A stretch of 29,558 bases of DNA from NCBI GenBank assembly GCA_900547685.1, contig URHS01000030.1:1-29558 (forward strand), given 5' to 3'. The stretch comes from an uncultured Blautia sp. (GTDB lineage Bacteria > Bacillota > Clostridia > Lachnospirales > Lachnospiraceae). The notes under the pieces are model-generated. The model saw only the letters and a program-made list of their open reading frames with translations. It did not search any database and was not told the DNA's origin. Made by a program: the position numbers and the translations under genes. Positions 6,633 to 15,143 of this stretch are shown piece by piece. Within the stretch, counting starts at the first letter, position 1. Each line of letters starts with the position of its first letter.

Positions 6633-9254
6633 GTGATTAAGCTGAAAGAAATATATCAGATGTTAAAAACTGAGGTTTGTCAATTAGTATCTACAAACGG
6701 AGAAGGTTTGACAGGAAAGGAAGCTGCTGAACGCAAAGAAAAATATGGAGAGAATGTTTTAGAGGAAGGCAAGAAAAAGACTGCATTTCAAGTGTTTTTG
6801 GAACAATTCCAAGATTTGTTAGTGGTTATCTTGATTGTTGCTGCGGTTATTTCCATGATCTCAGGAAATGTAGAGAGTACCATTGTGATTTTTGCAGTAC
6901 TGATATTAAATGCAGTTCTAGGAACGGTACAGTATCTTAAGGCAGAAAAGTCTTTGGACTCATTAAAGGCGTTGTCCTCACCTCATGCAAAAGTTATTAG
7001 GGATGGAGTAAAAACGGAAATTACTTCAAAAGAGGTAGTGCCGGGAGATTTGTTACTGTTGGAAGCAGGGGATATGGTTGTCGCAGATGGCAGGATTCTT
7101 ATGAATCATTCTTTGCAGGTAAATGAAAGCTCCTTGACAGGTGAATCTGCTAATGTAGATAAGACAGATCAGATTATTGAAGCAGAAGTTCCGTTGGCAG
7201 ATAGGACAAACATGGTTTACTCCGGCACGCTTGTTACATACGGACGTGCAGAGGTTCTTGTAACAGGAATCGGCATGAAGACTGAAATGGGAAAAATTGC
7301 GGAATTGATGAATGCCACCAAGGAAAAACGAACACCTTTGCAGATAAGTCTGGATGATTTTAGTAAGAAGCTGGCAACGATTATTATTCTAATTTGTGTT
7401 GTGGTATTTGCCTTGCAGATGTATCAGGGAACCGAAATCCTGGATTCATTGATGTTTGCAGTTGCTTTGGCGGTAGCTGCTATTCCGGAAGCTTTAAGCT
7501 CTATTGTGACTATTGTACAGGCAATGGGTACTCAGAAAATGGCAGAAGACAATGCAATTATCAAAGAGTTGAAGGCAGTGGAAAGTCTGGGCTGTGTTTC
7601 AGTCATCTGTTCAGATAAAACAGGTACTTTGACACAAAATAAAATGACAGTTACAGATGTATATATTGATGAGAAATGTCTAAAGCCGGAAGACCTGGAC
7701 ATTCATATGCAATTGCATAGATATCTTTTATATAATGCAATCCTTAACAATGATTCTGTCATTCATGATGGGAAAGAGATTGGTGATCCAACAGAAGCGT
7801 GTCTGCTTTCCATGGCAGCAAAAGCAGGGCTTACAAAAGCAGGCATTTCCGAAGATTGTATACGTGAAATGATGCCGCGTATAGAAGAGATACCATTTGA
7901 CTCAGAACGTAAGTTGATGAGTACCAAATATAGATTGCACGGAATACCTACCGTTTTGACGAAAGGTGCTGTAGATGTTTTGTTGAACAGAGTAACTGAT
8001 ATTTATACAGCAGAAGGTGTTCGCCCTATTACGGAAAAGGATAAGACATGTATTTACGCTCAGAACCAAAGCTTTTCAGAAAATGGCTTACGAGTGCTGG
8101 CATTTGCCTATAAAGAAGTAGATGAAAAAGAAATATTATCCTTAGAAGAAGAAAATGGATATACCTTTATCGGTCTTGTTGCCATGATTGATCCGCCAAG
8201 AATGGAGTCAAAACAGGCGGTTGCAGAGGCAAAATCGGCAGGTATTAAAACTGTTATGATAACCGGTGACCATAAAGTGACTGCTACTGCAATTGCAAAA
8301 CAGATTGGTATTTTTAGTGATGGTGATATGGCAGTGACAGGTCAGGAACTGGATGCAATGTCCGATGAAGAGTTAGACAAGGTTTTGGAGAAAATATCTG
8401 TATATGCAAGAGTGTCACCAGAGAATAAAATTCGTATTGTGGAGGCATGGCAGAGAAAAGACAGTATCGTTGCAATGACAGGAGATGGTGTAAATGATGC
8501 ACCTGCTCTTAAAAAGGCAGATATTGGTGTAGCTATGGGGATTACAGGAACCGAAGTTTCTAAGGATGCCTCAGCCATGATCTTATCGGATGATAATTTT
8601 GCTACGATAATAAAGGCTGTATTAAATGGAAGAAATGTATACAGAAATATAAAAAATGCTATCCAGTTCTTGCTTTCTGGAAATATAGCGGGTATTTTCG
8701 CTGTTTTGTATTGTTGTCTGATGGCATTGCCCGCACCATTTAAACCAGTGCATCTGTTGTTTATCAATCTGCTTACAGATTCACTTCCTGCACTTGCTAT
8801 TGGTATGGAACCTAGTGACCAAAAGCTGTTGAATGAAAAACCGAGGGATTCCAAAACAGGAATTATGACAAAGGATTTTATATGTAATCTTTTGGAATAT
8901 GGAATTATGATAGCAATTGTCACAATTTTGGCATTCCACATTGGATTAAGAGAAAGCGCAGAAATGGCAAGCACTATGGCATTTGCAACACTTACACTCG
9001 CCAGACTGTTCCATGGATTTAATTGTAGAAGTAATCGTTCTATTTTTAAAATTGGTTTTATGAGTAATAAGTGGAGTGTAGGGGCGTTTCTGCTAGGAGT
9101 TATATTACTGGCGATTGTTCTCTTTGTGCCATTTATGAAGAATCTGTTTTTGGTATCAAGTTTGTCTGGGATGCAGGTAGCATACATTGTTGGACTTGCC
9201 GTTTTTCCTACTGCATTGATACAGATAACAAGAATTTTCAAGCACAAAAAATAG
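6633..9254 (+). CDS. P-type (P2) Ca2+/Mn2+-translocating ATPase
   Basis: An 873-residue cation pump of the plasma membrane with the SERCA/PMCA/PMR1 layout: N-terminal cation-ATPase domain, LTGES actuator motif, IPEAL in TM4, the phosphorylated aspartate in DKTGTLTQNK (D328), TGDGVNDAPALKKADIGVAMG in the hinge, and NLLTDSLPALAIGMEP in TM6. The TM4 and TM6 residues fit Ca2+ or Mn2+ export. The annotated start is GTG 6633, but GAGGTGAT (6630-6637) overlapping it is a near-perfect anti-Shine-Dalgarno match, so CTG 6642 could be the real start. It is co-transcribed with the radical SAM gene. Given the Mn2+-type riboswitch nearby, Mn2+ export is plausible, but the sequence alone does not separate Ca2+ from Mn2+. 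Confidence 0.93.
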   Translation: MIKLKEIYQMLKTEVCQLVSTNGEGLTGKEAAERKEKYGENVLEEGKKKTAFQVFLEQFQDLLVVILIVAAVISMISGNVESTIVIFAVLILNAVLGTVQYLKAEKSLDSLKALSSPHAKVIRDGVKTEITSKEVVPGDLLLLEAGDMVVADGRILMNHSLQVNESSLTGESANVDKTDQIIEAEVPLADRTNMVYSGTLVTYGRAEVLVTGIGMKTEMGKIAELMNATKEKRTPLQISLDDFSKKLATIIILICVVVFALQMYQGTEILDSLMFAVALAVAAIPEALSSIVTIVQAMGTQKMAEDNAIIKELKAVESLGCVSVICSDKTGTLTQNKMTVTDVYIDEKCLKPEDLDIHMQLHRYLLYNAILNNDSVIHDGKEIGDPTEACLLSMAAKAGLTKAGISEDCIREMMPRIEEIPFDSERKLMSTKYRLHGIPTVLTKGAVDVLLNRVTDIYTAEGVRPITEKDKTCIYAQNQSFSENGLRVLAFAYKEVDEKEILSLEEENGYTFIGLVAMIDPPRMESKQAVAEAKSAGIKTVMITGDHKVTATAIAKQIGIFSDGDMAVTGQELDAMSDEELDKVLEKISVYARVSPENKIRIVEAWQRKDSIVAMTGDGVNDAPALKKADIGVAMGITGTEVSKDASAMILSDDNFATIIKAVLNGRNVYRNIKNAIQFLLSGNIAGIFAVLYCCLMALPAPFKPVHLLFINLLTDSLPALAIGMEPSDQKLLNEKPRDSKTGIMTKDFICNLLEYGIMIAIVTILAFHIGLRESAEMASTMAFATLTLARLFHGFNCRSNRSIFKIGFMSNKWSVGAFLLGVILLAIVLFVPFMKNLFLVSSLSGMQVAYIVGLAVFPTALIQITRIFKHKK

Positions 9255-9284
9255 TCATAATAAAAATGACTAGGAGGTTAACAG

Positions 9285-10154
9285 ATGGGTTATCAGATAT
9301 TTACAGATGCAACTGCTGATATGTGTGATGAAATGTTGGTAGGACTTCCACATATTGAAGTTATTCCAATGGAGATTCAAATAGGCAATGAAACATATGT
9401 GTATGGAACGGCGGGAGATATAACTGTAGAACAGTTCTATGCAATGCAACGTAAGGGAAAATTTGCTAGTACCTCGCAAATACGACCGGATACATATAAA
9501 GCTGCTTTTGAACCATATTTGAAAGAAGGACAGGATATTTTATACTTAGGTTTTTCTTCTGGGATGTCGGGAACAATCAATTCGGCTAATATGTGCGCAA
9601 TAGAATTGGAAGAAGCTTTTCCTATGAGAAAAGTAATATGTGTTGACACCTTATGTGCATCGGCTGGTGAAGGGTTTATCGTAAGAGAAGCTGCTAAGAA
9701 ACAGGCAGAAGGAATGGAACTTGAAGAATTAGTAAGGTGGGTTACAGAACATCGTTTGGAGGTCTGTCATTGGTTCACGGTTGATACATTTCAGCATCTA
9801 CTTCATGGCGGACGAGTATCTGCGGTAGCAGCGGCAGCAGGAACAGTATTAAATATTAAGCCACTTCTTCGTGTAGACGAGGAAGGAAAGTTGAAAGTAA
9901 TGGAGAAGCCAAGAGGGAATAAGCAGGCATTAAAAACAAAACTGATACATATGGAACAAGGATGGCAACCTGAGATTGGAAATCTAGTGATAGTTGCTCA
10001 CGGAGATTGTCCGAAAGTAGGGCAAGAGTTGTATGAGCAGGTAAAAGAACATTTTGTGGAAGCAGAGATTTATATGGTAAATATTGGTCCAGTAATTGGT
10101 GCGCATACGGGTCCAGGCATGTCAGCACTCGTTTATTGGGGAAGTAACCGCTAA
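9285..10154 (+). CDS. DegV family fatty-acid-binding protein
   Basis: A 289-residue DegV protein. Members bind a fatty acid between two domains; some hand it to fatty-acid kinase. Typical features are the N-terminal FTDATADM, GFSSGMSGTINSA (ligand loop), HLLHGGRVS and the C-terminal IGPVIGAHTGPG. AGGAGG sits 8-13 nt before ATG 9285. It lies 30 nt after the ATPase gene and precedes a small membrane protein and an SCP2-like protein, so the end of this operon looks lipid-related. The bound lipid cannot be read from the sequence. Confidence 0.92.
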   Translation: MGYQIFTDATADMCDEMLVGLPHIEVIPMEIQIGNETYVYGTAGDITVEQFYAMQRKGKFASTSQIRPDTYKAAFEPYLKEGQDILYLGFSSGMSGTINSANMCAIELEEAFPMRKVICVDTLCASAGEGFIVREAAKKQAEGMELEELVRWVTEHRLEVCHWFTVDTFQHLLHGGRVSAVAAAAGTVLNIKPLLRVDEEGKLKVMEKPRGNKQALKTKLIHMEQGWQPEIGNLVIVAHGDCPKVGQELYEQVKEHFVEAEIYMVNIGPVIGAHTGPGMSALVYWGSNR

Positions 10155-10256
10155 ATGAAAAAGCCTAGAGTTGTTACTTTTCATATGATTGATTATTTAT
10201 AAAAGAGATTGTTGATATTCTAATCGTCGATAGTTTAGCTAAGGAGAGTGACGCAT

Positions 10257-10826
10257 ATGAGCAAGAGAATATCAATTAAACTTGAAAAAAAGTTTAATTG
10301 GGTACAGATATGTTGGATGATAGCCCAATTACTCTTGATAGGATGTGGAATACTTGCTTTATGCAATAAAGGAGAACAATTAGTCTCGATTTCCGTATAT
10401 CTTGGCATATCAATGCTGTTGGTAGGAAGTATCAATATATATGTCTATTATAAAGAGCAAAAGAAATTGCATGGTTCACATTGGTTATTAGCAGATGGAA
10501 TGAGTACAGTATTGCTTTCTCTATTTCCACTTTTTAATCAAATGATTCAACCGTCAATTATTCCTTTTTTCTTTGGAGTATGGGAATTATTTTCCGGAAT
10601 ATTGAAGGTTATTGATTCAAGTGAATTGAAAGAAGAAAGAATAAAAGGTTGGAAGTGGTTTCGCGGTATTGGATGTATAGAAATTTTATCAGGTGTTGCT
10701 TCATTATTAAAACCAATAGATGATTTTATGGGGATGAATGTGGTTGTAGCAAGTATATTTTTTGTACAAAGCTGCGGATTTATGTTTAAGATACTGATTT
10801 ATCCCCGAATAGTTAAAAAGAATTGA
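10257..10826 (+). CDS. Multi-TM membrane protein, possibly DUF308/HdeD-like
   Basis: A 189-residue, strongly hydrophobic protein with about six TM segments in pairs, ending in a basic KKN tail. The size and paired-helix layout resemble the HdeD/DUF308 group, but I see no diagnostic motif. AAGGAG at 10241-10246 favours ATG 10257; a GTG at 10248 is only 1 nt from that site. A gap of about 100 nt after degV contains no terminator that I can see, so it is likely part of the radical SAM-ATPase-DegV transcript. Function unknown. Confidence 0.7.
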   Translation: MSKRISIKLEKKFNWVQICWMIAQLLLIGCGILALCNKGEQLVSISVYLGISMLLVGSINIYVYYKEQKKLHGSHWLLADGMSTVLLSLFPLFNQMIQPSIIPFFFGVWELFSGILKVIDSSELKEERIKGWKWFRGIGCIEILSGVASLLKPIDDFMGMNVVVASIFFVQSCGFMFKILIYPRIVKKN

Positions 10827-10856
10827 ATGTAATATTGAAGGATGTGAGGTTAAGCC

Positions 10857-11231
10857 ATGAAGTATGAAGAATTGGTTGAAAATGTAAAAAAGGCAATGAA
10901 TAAAGCTAAGGTTAGTAAAACTGTAGGGCATGTGGCATTTCAATTTAATGTAGAAGGTGAGGCAGAAGGTGCATTTTATCTTGAAATATCTGATGGAGAG
11001 ATAAATGTCGAACCATACGAATATTATGATCGGGACATAATAATTGTAACGTCAGCAGATGTCATAATGAAGATGATAGAAGGAAAAATACAACCGAGAG
11101 TAGCTTATACAAATGGGCAACTCAAGGTCTATGGTGATGTAGAGCAATTAAGTGTATTGCCATTGGGATGTGAATATAAGGTAGATTCGAAAGGAACTTT
11201 AGAGAAAAAAGAAACCGAAGCTACAAAATAA
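10857..11231 (+). CDS. SCP2-like sterol/lipid-carrier domain protein
   Basis: A 124-residue single-domain protein. The pattern fits the SCP2 fold used to bind lipids in a hydrophobic tunnel: an acidic beta sheet followed by DIIIVTSADVIMKMIEGKIQP and AYTNGQLKVYGDVEQLSVL. It is 30 nt downstream of the membrane protein, has a GGATGTGAGGT ribosome region, and is the last gene before a strong terminator. With DegV in the same operon it suggests handling of fatty acids or other amphipathic molecules, which is inference. Confidence 0.8.
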   Translation: MKYEELVENVKKAMNKAKVSKTVGHVAFQFNVEGEAEGAFYLEISDGEINVEPYEYYDRDIIIVTSADVIMKMIEGKIQPRVAYTNGQLKVYGDVEQLSVLPLGCEYKVDSKGTLEKKETEATK

Positions 11232-11264
11232 AAAAATATATCAGAAATAGAGTATATAGATAAT

Positions 11265-11301
11265 GAAAACGAGTGGTAAGAGTGTCTTACCATTCGTTTT
11301 C
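11265..11301 (+). terminator. Terminator of the radical SAM-SCP2 operon
   Basis: A 17-bp stem, GAAAACGAGTGGTAAGA paired with TCTTACCATTCGTTTTC around a GTG loop with one G-T pair, is followed by TGGTTTT. It separates the resident operon from the agr/XRE region. Confidence 0.85.
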
Positions 11302-11428
11302 TGGTTTTAGGGGGAAATCAAAAATTGCCCTAATTTCGGTCGGAAAATGATGTAAGCTGGGTTGTTTTCTGGACTATGATAGAAAGCTGTCGGTTGCTAT
11401 GATTTATACAGGAAAAGAGGTGTAAATC

Positions 11429-11764
11429 ATGGGAATCGACAGAAAAGATACCAACATACAGATTGGAAAACGGTTAAGAGAAGCAAGAACGAACATGAAT
11501 AAGGATAGGTCGGAATTTGCCGATACACTTGATGTGACAGAGGAACATTACCGTAAGTTAGAGGCTGGTGCAACAGGCTTGTCTGCTGACAAGATACTGA
11601 TACTATATCATACATACGGAATTGATCCCACCTACCTAATTACAGGCATTAGCAGTAATGTAAAGGAGTTTAATCTGGACTATTATGTGGCAAATAGTAC
11701 AAAAGAGCAGCGGGATGAGTTTTTTGACCGTGTGCTGGCATATTTGTCTAAGCTGATTAAATAA
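11429..11764 (+). CDS. XRE-family regulator leading the agr-like cluster
   Basis: A 111-residue protein with an N-terminal helix-turn-helix over about residues 10-65 (IGKRLREARTNMNKDRSEFA, then EEHYRKLEAG) and a short helical tail (STKEQRDEFFDRVLAYLSKLIK). An AAGAGGTG site precedes ATG 11429. It sits 45 nt ahead of the response regulator gene in the same direction. Small XRE proteins are common partners of agr-type clusters in Clostridia, but whether this one regulates the system or is regulated by it cannot be told here. Confidence 0.85.
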   Translation: MGIDRKDTNIQIGKRLREARTNMNKDRSEFADTLDVTEEHYRKLEAGATGLSADKILILYHTYGIDPTYLITGISSNVKEFNLDYYVANSTKEQRDEFFDRVLAYLSKLIK

Positions 11765-11809
11765 GTTATGGTAATTCCTGCTTCTCTGTGAGTGTAAGGA
11801 GGAATTATT

Positions 11810-12517
11810 ATGTTAAAGATTGCAATATGTGATGACAGCCGGACAGATGTGGAAATGCTGGAAGCTGCCTTTGATCAGCTTCGTGATTACCCGATTGAGT
11901 ACGACGTGTATTTTAGAGGGGAAGAGCTGCTTACATATTCCATGCAGCATAGGGAGGTCTATCATCTGTATATTTTTGATATAGAGATGCCGGATATGAA
12001 TGGTCTGGAGCTGGCAAAAGAGGTGCGTAAAAGAGATGCGAAAGCCTTGTTTGTCTTTTTGACAGGTTATACGCAATATGTTATGGATGTATTTGAAGTG
12101 ATTACTTTTGATTATATTCCAAAACCAATTACGTTCCAGAAACTAGAGTTAGTCATTCAGAAAGTCATGCAGTATCTAAACATGATACGGCAAGACTTTG
12201 TCTTTCAATTTCGTAAAAATCATTTCCGGGTATGCTGTGACGATATTCTGTATTTTGAGAAGAAAGGTCGTCAAGCTGTCATTCATACCATTTCAGACAC
12301 TTACAAAACGAACATGACAACAGAAGAAATATGGAAACAGCTTGATGAGAAGGTGTTTACCCACATTCATGTGTCTTATATCATCAATTTAGGGCATATC
12401 CGGGCAATCGAAGGGGATGAGGTATTGTTGGATAACGAGGAGCGGATTTTGATTGCCCGTTCCCACAAGCAGAGTTTAAAGGAAAAGCACATGGAGTTTA
12501 TGAAAAGGATGGTGTAG
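11810..12517 (+). CDS. AgrA-like LytTR response regulator
   Basis: A 235-residue regulator with an N-terminal receiver domain (acidic pair in ICDDS, phosphorylated D57 in IFDIEMPD, conserved T85 and K105 in IPKPI) and a C-terminal LytTR DNA-binding domain. LytTR proteins bind pairs of 9-bp direct repeats about 12 bp apart; two such sites occur in this cluster (13871-13900 and 14718-14747). AAGGAGG precedes ATG 11810. The kinase gene starts 3 nt after its stop. The role as the response arm of the local peptide signalling system is well supported by context. Confidence 0.94.
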   Translation: MLKIAICDDSRTDVEMLEAAFDQLRDYPIEYDVYFRGEELLTYSMQHREVYHLYIFDIEMPDMNGLELAKEVRKRDAKALFVFLTGYTQYVMDVFEVITFDYIPKPITFQKLELVIQKVMQYLNMIRQDFVFQFRKNHFRVCCDDILYFEKKGRQAVIHTISDTYKTNMTTEEIWKQLDEKVFTHIHVSYIINLGHIRAIEGDEVLLDNEERILIARSHKQSLKEKHMEFMKRMV

Positions 12518-12520
12518 CCT

Positions 12521-13813
12521 ATGGAATTTATCATTCGGTTTACAGTGAATCTGTTCGATCTGGGAATCTTCTGGTATTTTTTTCATTGTTTTAAGGAAAT
12601 GAAGCGGGTGCCAAAAGGACTCTTTGCAGCATACCTTGTGGCAATGGCTACGATATGGGCAACTGTAAACGGACTGGAAAATCCCTACCTGAATCTTCTG
12701 ACTTTAGTTTCCATACTTTTGTTGACCACTCTTTTCTTTGAAGCGAAGATGTGGTCAAGGATTACGAATATTATTATTTTTGTCGGAACTGGCATTCTTT
12801 TTGAACCAATCGGCTTGCTTCTGCTTCAAGCTATGAATTACACCTCGGAAGCAGACGGAATCTATAAGTATTATTTCGTGGTGGCTCTTTGCAGCTTCAT
12901 CCGGGGGAATGTGCTTTATCTTCTTTCCAAGCTGGTTTCAAAAAAAGGAGTGCGGCTGTCCAAGCTCCCAAAGGAGATTATTGTTGTCCTTGTAATGGTC
13001 TTTGGATTTGCGGTCCTTAACTGCTGTTTTATTATTATTCTGTCCCTGGAGTCAGGCAATCCCAAGAGTCTTATCATGTGCATCAGTATCCTCGTTTCTA
13101 CTGTACTGACCTATTATTTCATGTTATACATGATGGAGCGGTTTAATTATCTTATGCGCAAGCAACATGAGGATGAGATGTACCGGGAAGAAATGTTTTA
13201 TAAGGAAACCTACTATGTTGAAGTGGAAAAGCGGAACGAGTATGTACAGAATTTAAAGCATGACATGAAAAATAAGATGTATGAGTTACATTATCTGGCA
13301 GAAAAGGGAGATTTAAAAATTCTTGCAGAGAGAGTCGGAGGTTTGTGTCAAGAGTTGGAGCAGATTGACGAGAACAGCTATGCAGATAATCCTATTGTGG
13401 ACTCTGTGCTTCGGATTAAGCTTGGCATGGCAAAATCGGAGGGAATAGAGATTGATACCGTTATCCGTATTCCGAAGCAAATGCAGTTGGAGCATGGTGA
13501 TATAGGTGTGCTGTACGGTAATCTGTTGGATAATGCCATTGAAGCCTGCCGAAAGGTGCCGGAAGGAAAACGGTTTATCCGGTTGGAAAATAAGTATCAG
13601 TACGGTAAGATGCTTCTTGTGATTACAAACAGCAAGACAAATGATAAGAATGAGAGCCTAAAAACCACAAAGAAAGATACCTTCATTCATGGGCGAGGGA
13701 TTCAGAGTGTGCAAAAGGTTGTGGAAAAGTATAACGGAACAGCAGGTTTTACGGATAAAGGAGAGGTTTTTGAGGTTTCGGTTATGCTTTACGGGATAGA
13801 AACGAAGAAGTAA
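12521..13813 (+). CDS. AgrC-like GHKL sensor histidine kinase
   Basis: A 430-residue membrane kinase. The first 205 residues or so form about six TM helices, the usual AgrC sensor for thiolactone peptides. The cytosolic part has the phospho-acceptor box NLKHDMKNK (H247), the N box GNLLDNAIEAC (N334, N338) and a glycine box at GRGIQSV. The gap to the response regulator gene is 3 nt, so translation is probably coupled. The expected ligand is the peptide encoded just downstream at 13962. Confidence 0.94.
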   Translation: MEFIIRFTVNLFDLGIFWYFFHCFKEMKRVPKGLFAAYLVAMATIWATVNGLENPYLNLLTLVSILLLTTLFFEAKMWSRITNIIIFVGTGILFEPIGLLLLQAMNYTSEADGIYKYYFVVALCSFIRGNVLYLLSKLVSKKGVRLSKLPKEIIVVLVMVFGFAVLNCCFIIILSLESGNPKSLIMCISILVSTVLTYYFMLYMMERFNYLMRKQHEDEMYREEMFYKETYYVEVEKRNEYVQNLKHDMKNKMYELHYLAEKGDLKILAERVGGLCQELEQIDENSYADNPIVDSVLRIKLGMAKSEGIEIDTVIRIPKQMQLEHGDIGVLYGNLLDNAIEACRKVPEGKRFIRLENKYQYGKMLLVITNSKTNDKNESLKTTKKDTFIHGRGIQSVQKVVEKYNGTAGFTDKGEVFEVSVMLYGIETKK

Positions 13814-13870
13814 AAGAAATCTATACGTAATTATTTTTTTGAAAAATATAGCAGGAAACGACAAAGTATT

Positions 13871-13928
13871 ACACTTAACCTGCAATCCGTTACACTTTGC
13901 CTGTTTTTTTATTTGGGGATGATATACT
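13871..13928 (+). promoter_or_regulatory. LytTR-type direct repeats and promoter of agrD
   Basis: ACACTTAAC (13871-13879) and ACACTTTGC (13892-13900) are separated by 12 bp, the layout of AgrA/LytTR sites. The -10 TATACT (13923-13928) follows after 22 bp. A promoter with this layout usually lacks a good -35 and depends on the regulator. The same geometry recurs at 14718-14775. Confidence 0.8.
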
Positions 13929-13961
13929 GTGCCTACAAAATCAAAAGGGAGGACACATATC

Positions 13962-14126
13962 ATGTCAAACATAAGAAAAGCAATGAATAAGATCAGTAAG
14001 GAAGCGTTATCCGGTGTGGCTGCAATGGCACTTATGGTAACAGCAACAAATGTAAGCACCTGTTGCTGGTTTATTCTTGGACAGGACAAATTACCGGATA
14101 ATGCAAAAAAGCTACGTAAATTTTAG
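13962..14126 (+). CDS. AgrD-like cyclic autoinducer pre-peptide
   Basis: A 54-residue precursor: amphipathic, basic leader; small-residue hydrophobic stretch (ALSGVAAMALMVTA); core NVSTCCWFIL; and a charged tail GQDKLPDNAKKLRKF. AgrB-type proteases cut after the residue four places beyond the ring cysteine and close a thiolactone. In S. aureus AgrD the tail proline is sixth after the cut. Here the same spacing puts the cut after Leu in CWFIL, so the predicted ring is C-W-F-I-L with exocyclic residues including ...STC. The preceding Cys is an alternative giving CCWFI. GGGAGG precedes ATG 13962; an in-frame upstream start lies before that site. The AgrB gene follows directly. Confidence 0.9.
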   Translation: MSNIRKAMNKISKEALSGVAAMALMVTATNVSTCCWFILGQDKLPDNAKKLRKF

Positions 14127-14137
14127 TGAGAAGCATT

Positions 14138-14725
14138 ATGAGGGTGATTGCTGAGTTTTCAAGAAAAGTAAGTGAGATGTTAGTTCACAAGGGGATTGTG
14201 CAACAAGAAGATGCTGCTCTTTATAAATATGGAATAGAAAGTGGCTTAATAGTTGCCGGAAACCTTTTGGCTTCAGTAATATTTGGCATTATAACGGGGA
14301 GACTGGGAGTTGTTCTGGTCTTCCTATTGTTTTATAGCGCACTTAGGAGTTTCAGTGGAGGTGTGCATTGTAAAAGCAAAGCAGGGTGTTTCTGTCTGTC
14401 AATGGCAATCCTGCTGATTCCGGTCTACTCCTGTGAATGGGTACTTGGAATAGTAAGCAATCCTATGCTTATTATGATAGGAATTATTGCAGTTGTTGTG
14501 ATACTGGTATTAAGCCCTGTGGAAAGTATCAATAAGCCTTTGGATGATGAGGAAAGAAAGTTTTACAGGAGAGTGAGTCACTGTATCGCTGCATTGCAGG
14601 TCTGCGTGCTTGTGTTCCTTTACTGTATGGATAAATTGGAGTATTTTTATGCCGGATATAGCAGCCTGATTTTGGTGTCTATATTCATGGTTATTGGGAA
14701 AATTTTAACAAAACGTTACATCTAA
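14138..14725 (+). CDS. AgrB-like cysteine protease for autoinducer maturation
   Basis: A polytopic membrane protease of 195 residues that processes and exports the AgrD peptide. The catalytic pair is visible in RSFSGGVHCKSKAGC: a His and a Cys seven residues later, the same spacing as H77/C84 of S. aureus AgrB. Five or six TM segments follow. ATG 14138 is preferred; a GTG at 14126 overlaps the agrD stop codon (TAGTG) and would give four extra residues with no ribosome site. The gene's stop codon lies inside the first repeat of the next regulatory site. Confidence 0.93.
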   Translation: MRVIAEFSRKVSEMLVHKGIVQQEDAALYKYGIESGLIVAGNLLASVIFGIITGRLGVVLVFLLFYSALRSFSGGVHCKSKAGCFCLSMAILLIPVYSCEWVLGIVSNPMLIMIGIIAVVVILVLSPVESINKPLDDEERKFYRRVSHCIAALQVCVLVFLYCMDKLEYFYAGYSSLILVSIFMVIGKILTKRYI

Positions 14726-14775
14726 CTTACCTTCCGTTACAGCTTGACTAAACTTGTAGTGATTTCTGATATACT
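14718..14775 (+). promoter_or_regulatory. Second LytTR-type promoter, upstream of an xre gene
   Basis: ACATCTAAC (14718-14726), 12-bp spacer, ACAGCTTGA (14739-14747), then exactly 22 bp to TATACT (14770-14775). The layout is identical to the agrD promoter, and the core CCGTTACA is shared. The first repeat overlaps the agrB stop codon. It predicts that the response regulator also drives the XRE gene at 14799. Confidence 0.7.
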
Positions 14776-14798
14776 GCTAAAGTCAGAAAGGATAGGCT

Positions 14799-15143
14799 AT
14801 GAGTAACGGAGAGAAATTGTACGAAATAATAGCCGATAACATCAGGAGAGAACGGAAAAGATTATCCATGACACAGGCAGAGCTTGCGGAACGGGCGGAT
14901 GTATCCATAGATACCGTCAAAAGTATAGAAAATGGTAGGAGAGCCATGAGCCTAGATACATATTTAAATATTGTGCAGGCATTGGAAACCTCTCCACTTG
15001 CTTTAATGAGCCGGAAGCAGCCGGAACAGTACATAGAACGTTTTATTTTTATGATGAATCGGCGTAACGAAAGAGAAATAGAGTTTGTACTTCATATGGT
15101 GGAGCAGCTTCTAAAGGGGCAGGATAACTATTTGAGCAAATAG
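14799..15143 (+). CDS. XRE-family regulator, putative quorum-sensing target
   Basis: A 114-residue protein with a canonical N-terminal HTH (IRRERKRLSMTQAELAERAD, VSIDTVKSIENGRRAMS) and a helical C-terminus. It starts 24 nt after the -10 of a promoter that matches the agrD promoter, so it is a likely direct target of the AgrA-like protein and could pass the signal on. AGAAAGGATAG precedes ATG 14799. Its last codons lie within a perfect palindrome shared with the end of the converging gene. Confidence 0.87.
   Translation: MSNGEKLYEIIADNIRRERKRLSMTQAELAERADVSIDTVKSIENGRRAMSLDTYLNIVQALETSPLALMSRKQPEQYIERFIFMMNRRNEREIEFVLHMVEQLLKGQDNYLSK

Noticed and set aside
11302..11428. Left attachment site of the recombinase element
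   Set aside because: I could not find a convincing direct repeat shared with the right end at 23,434-23,490, nor the missing N-terminal half of the truncated XRE gene.
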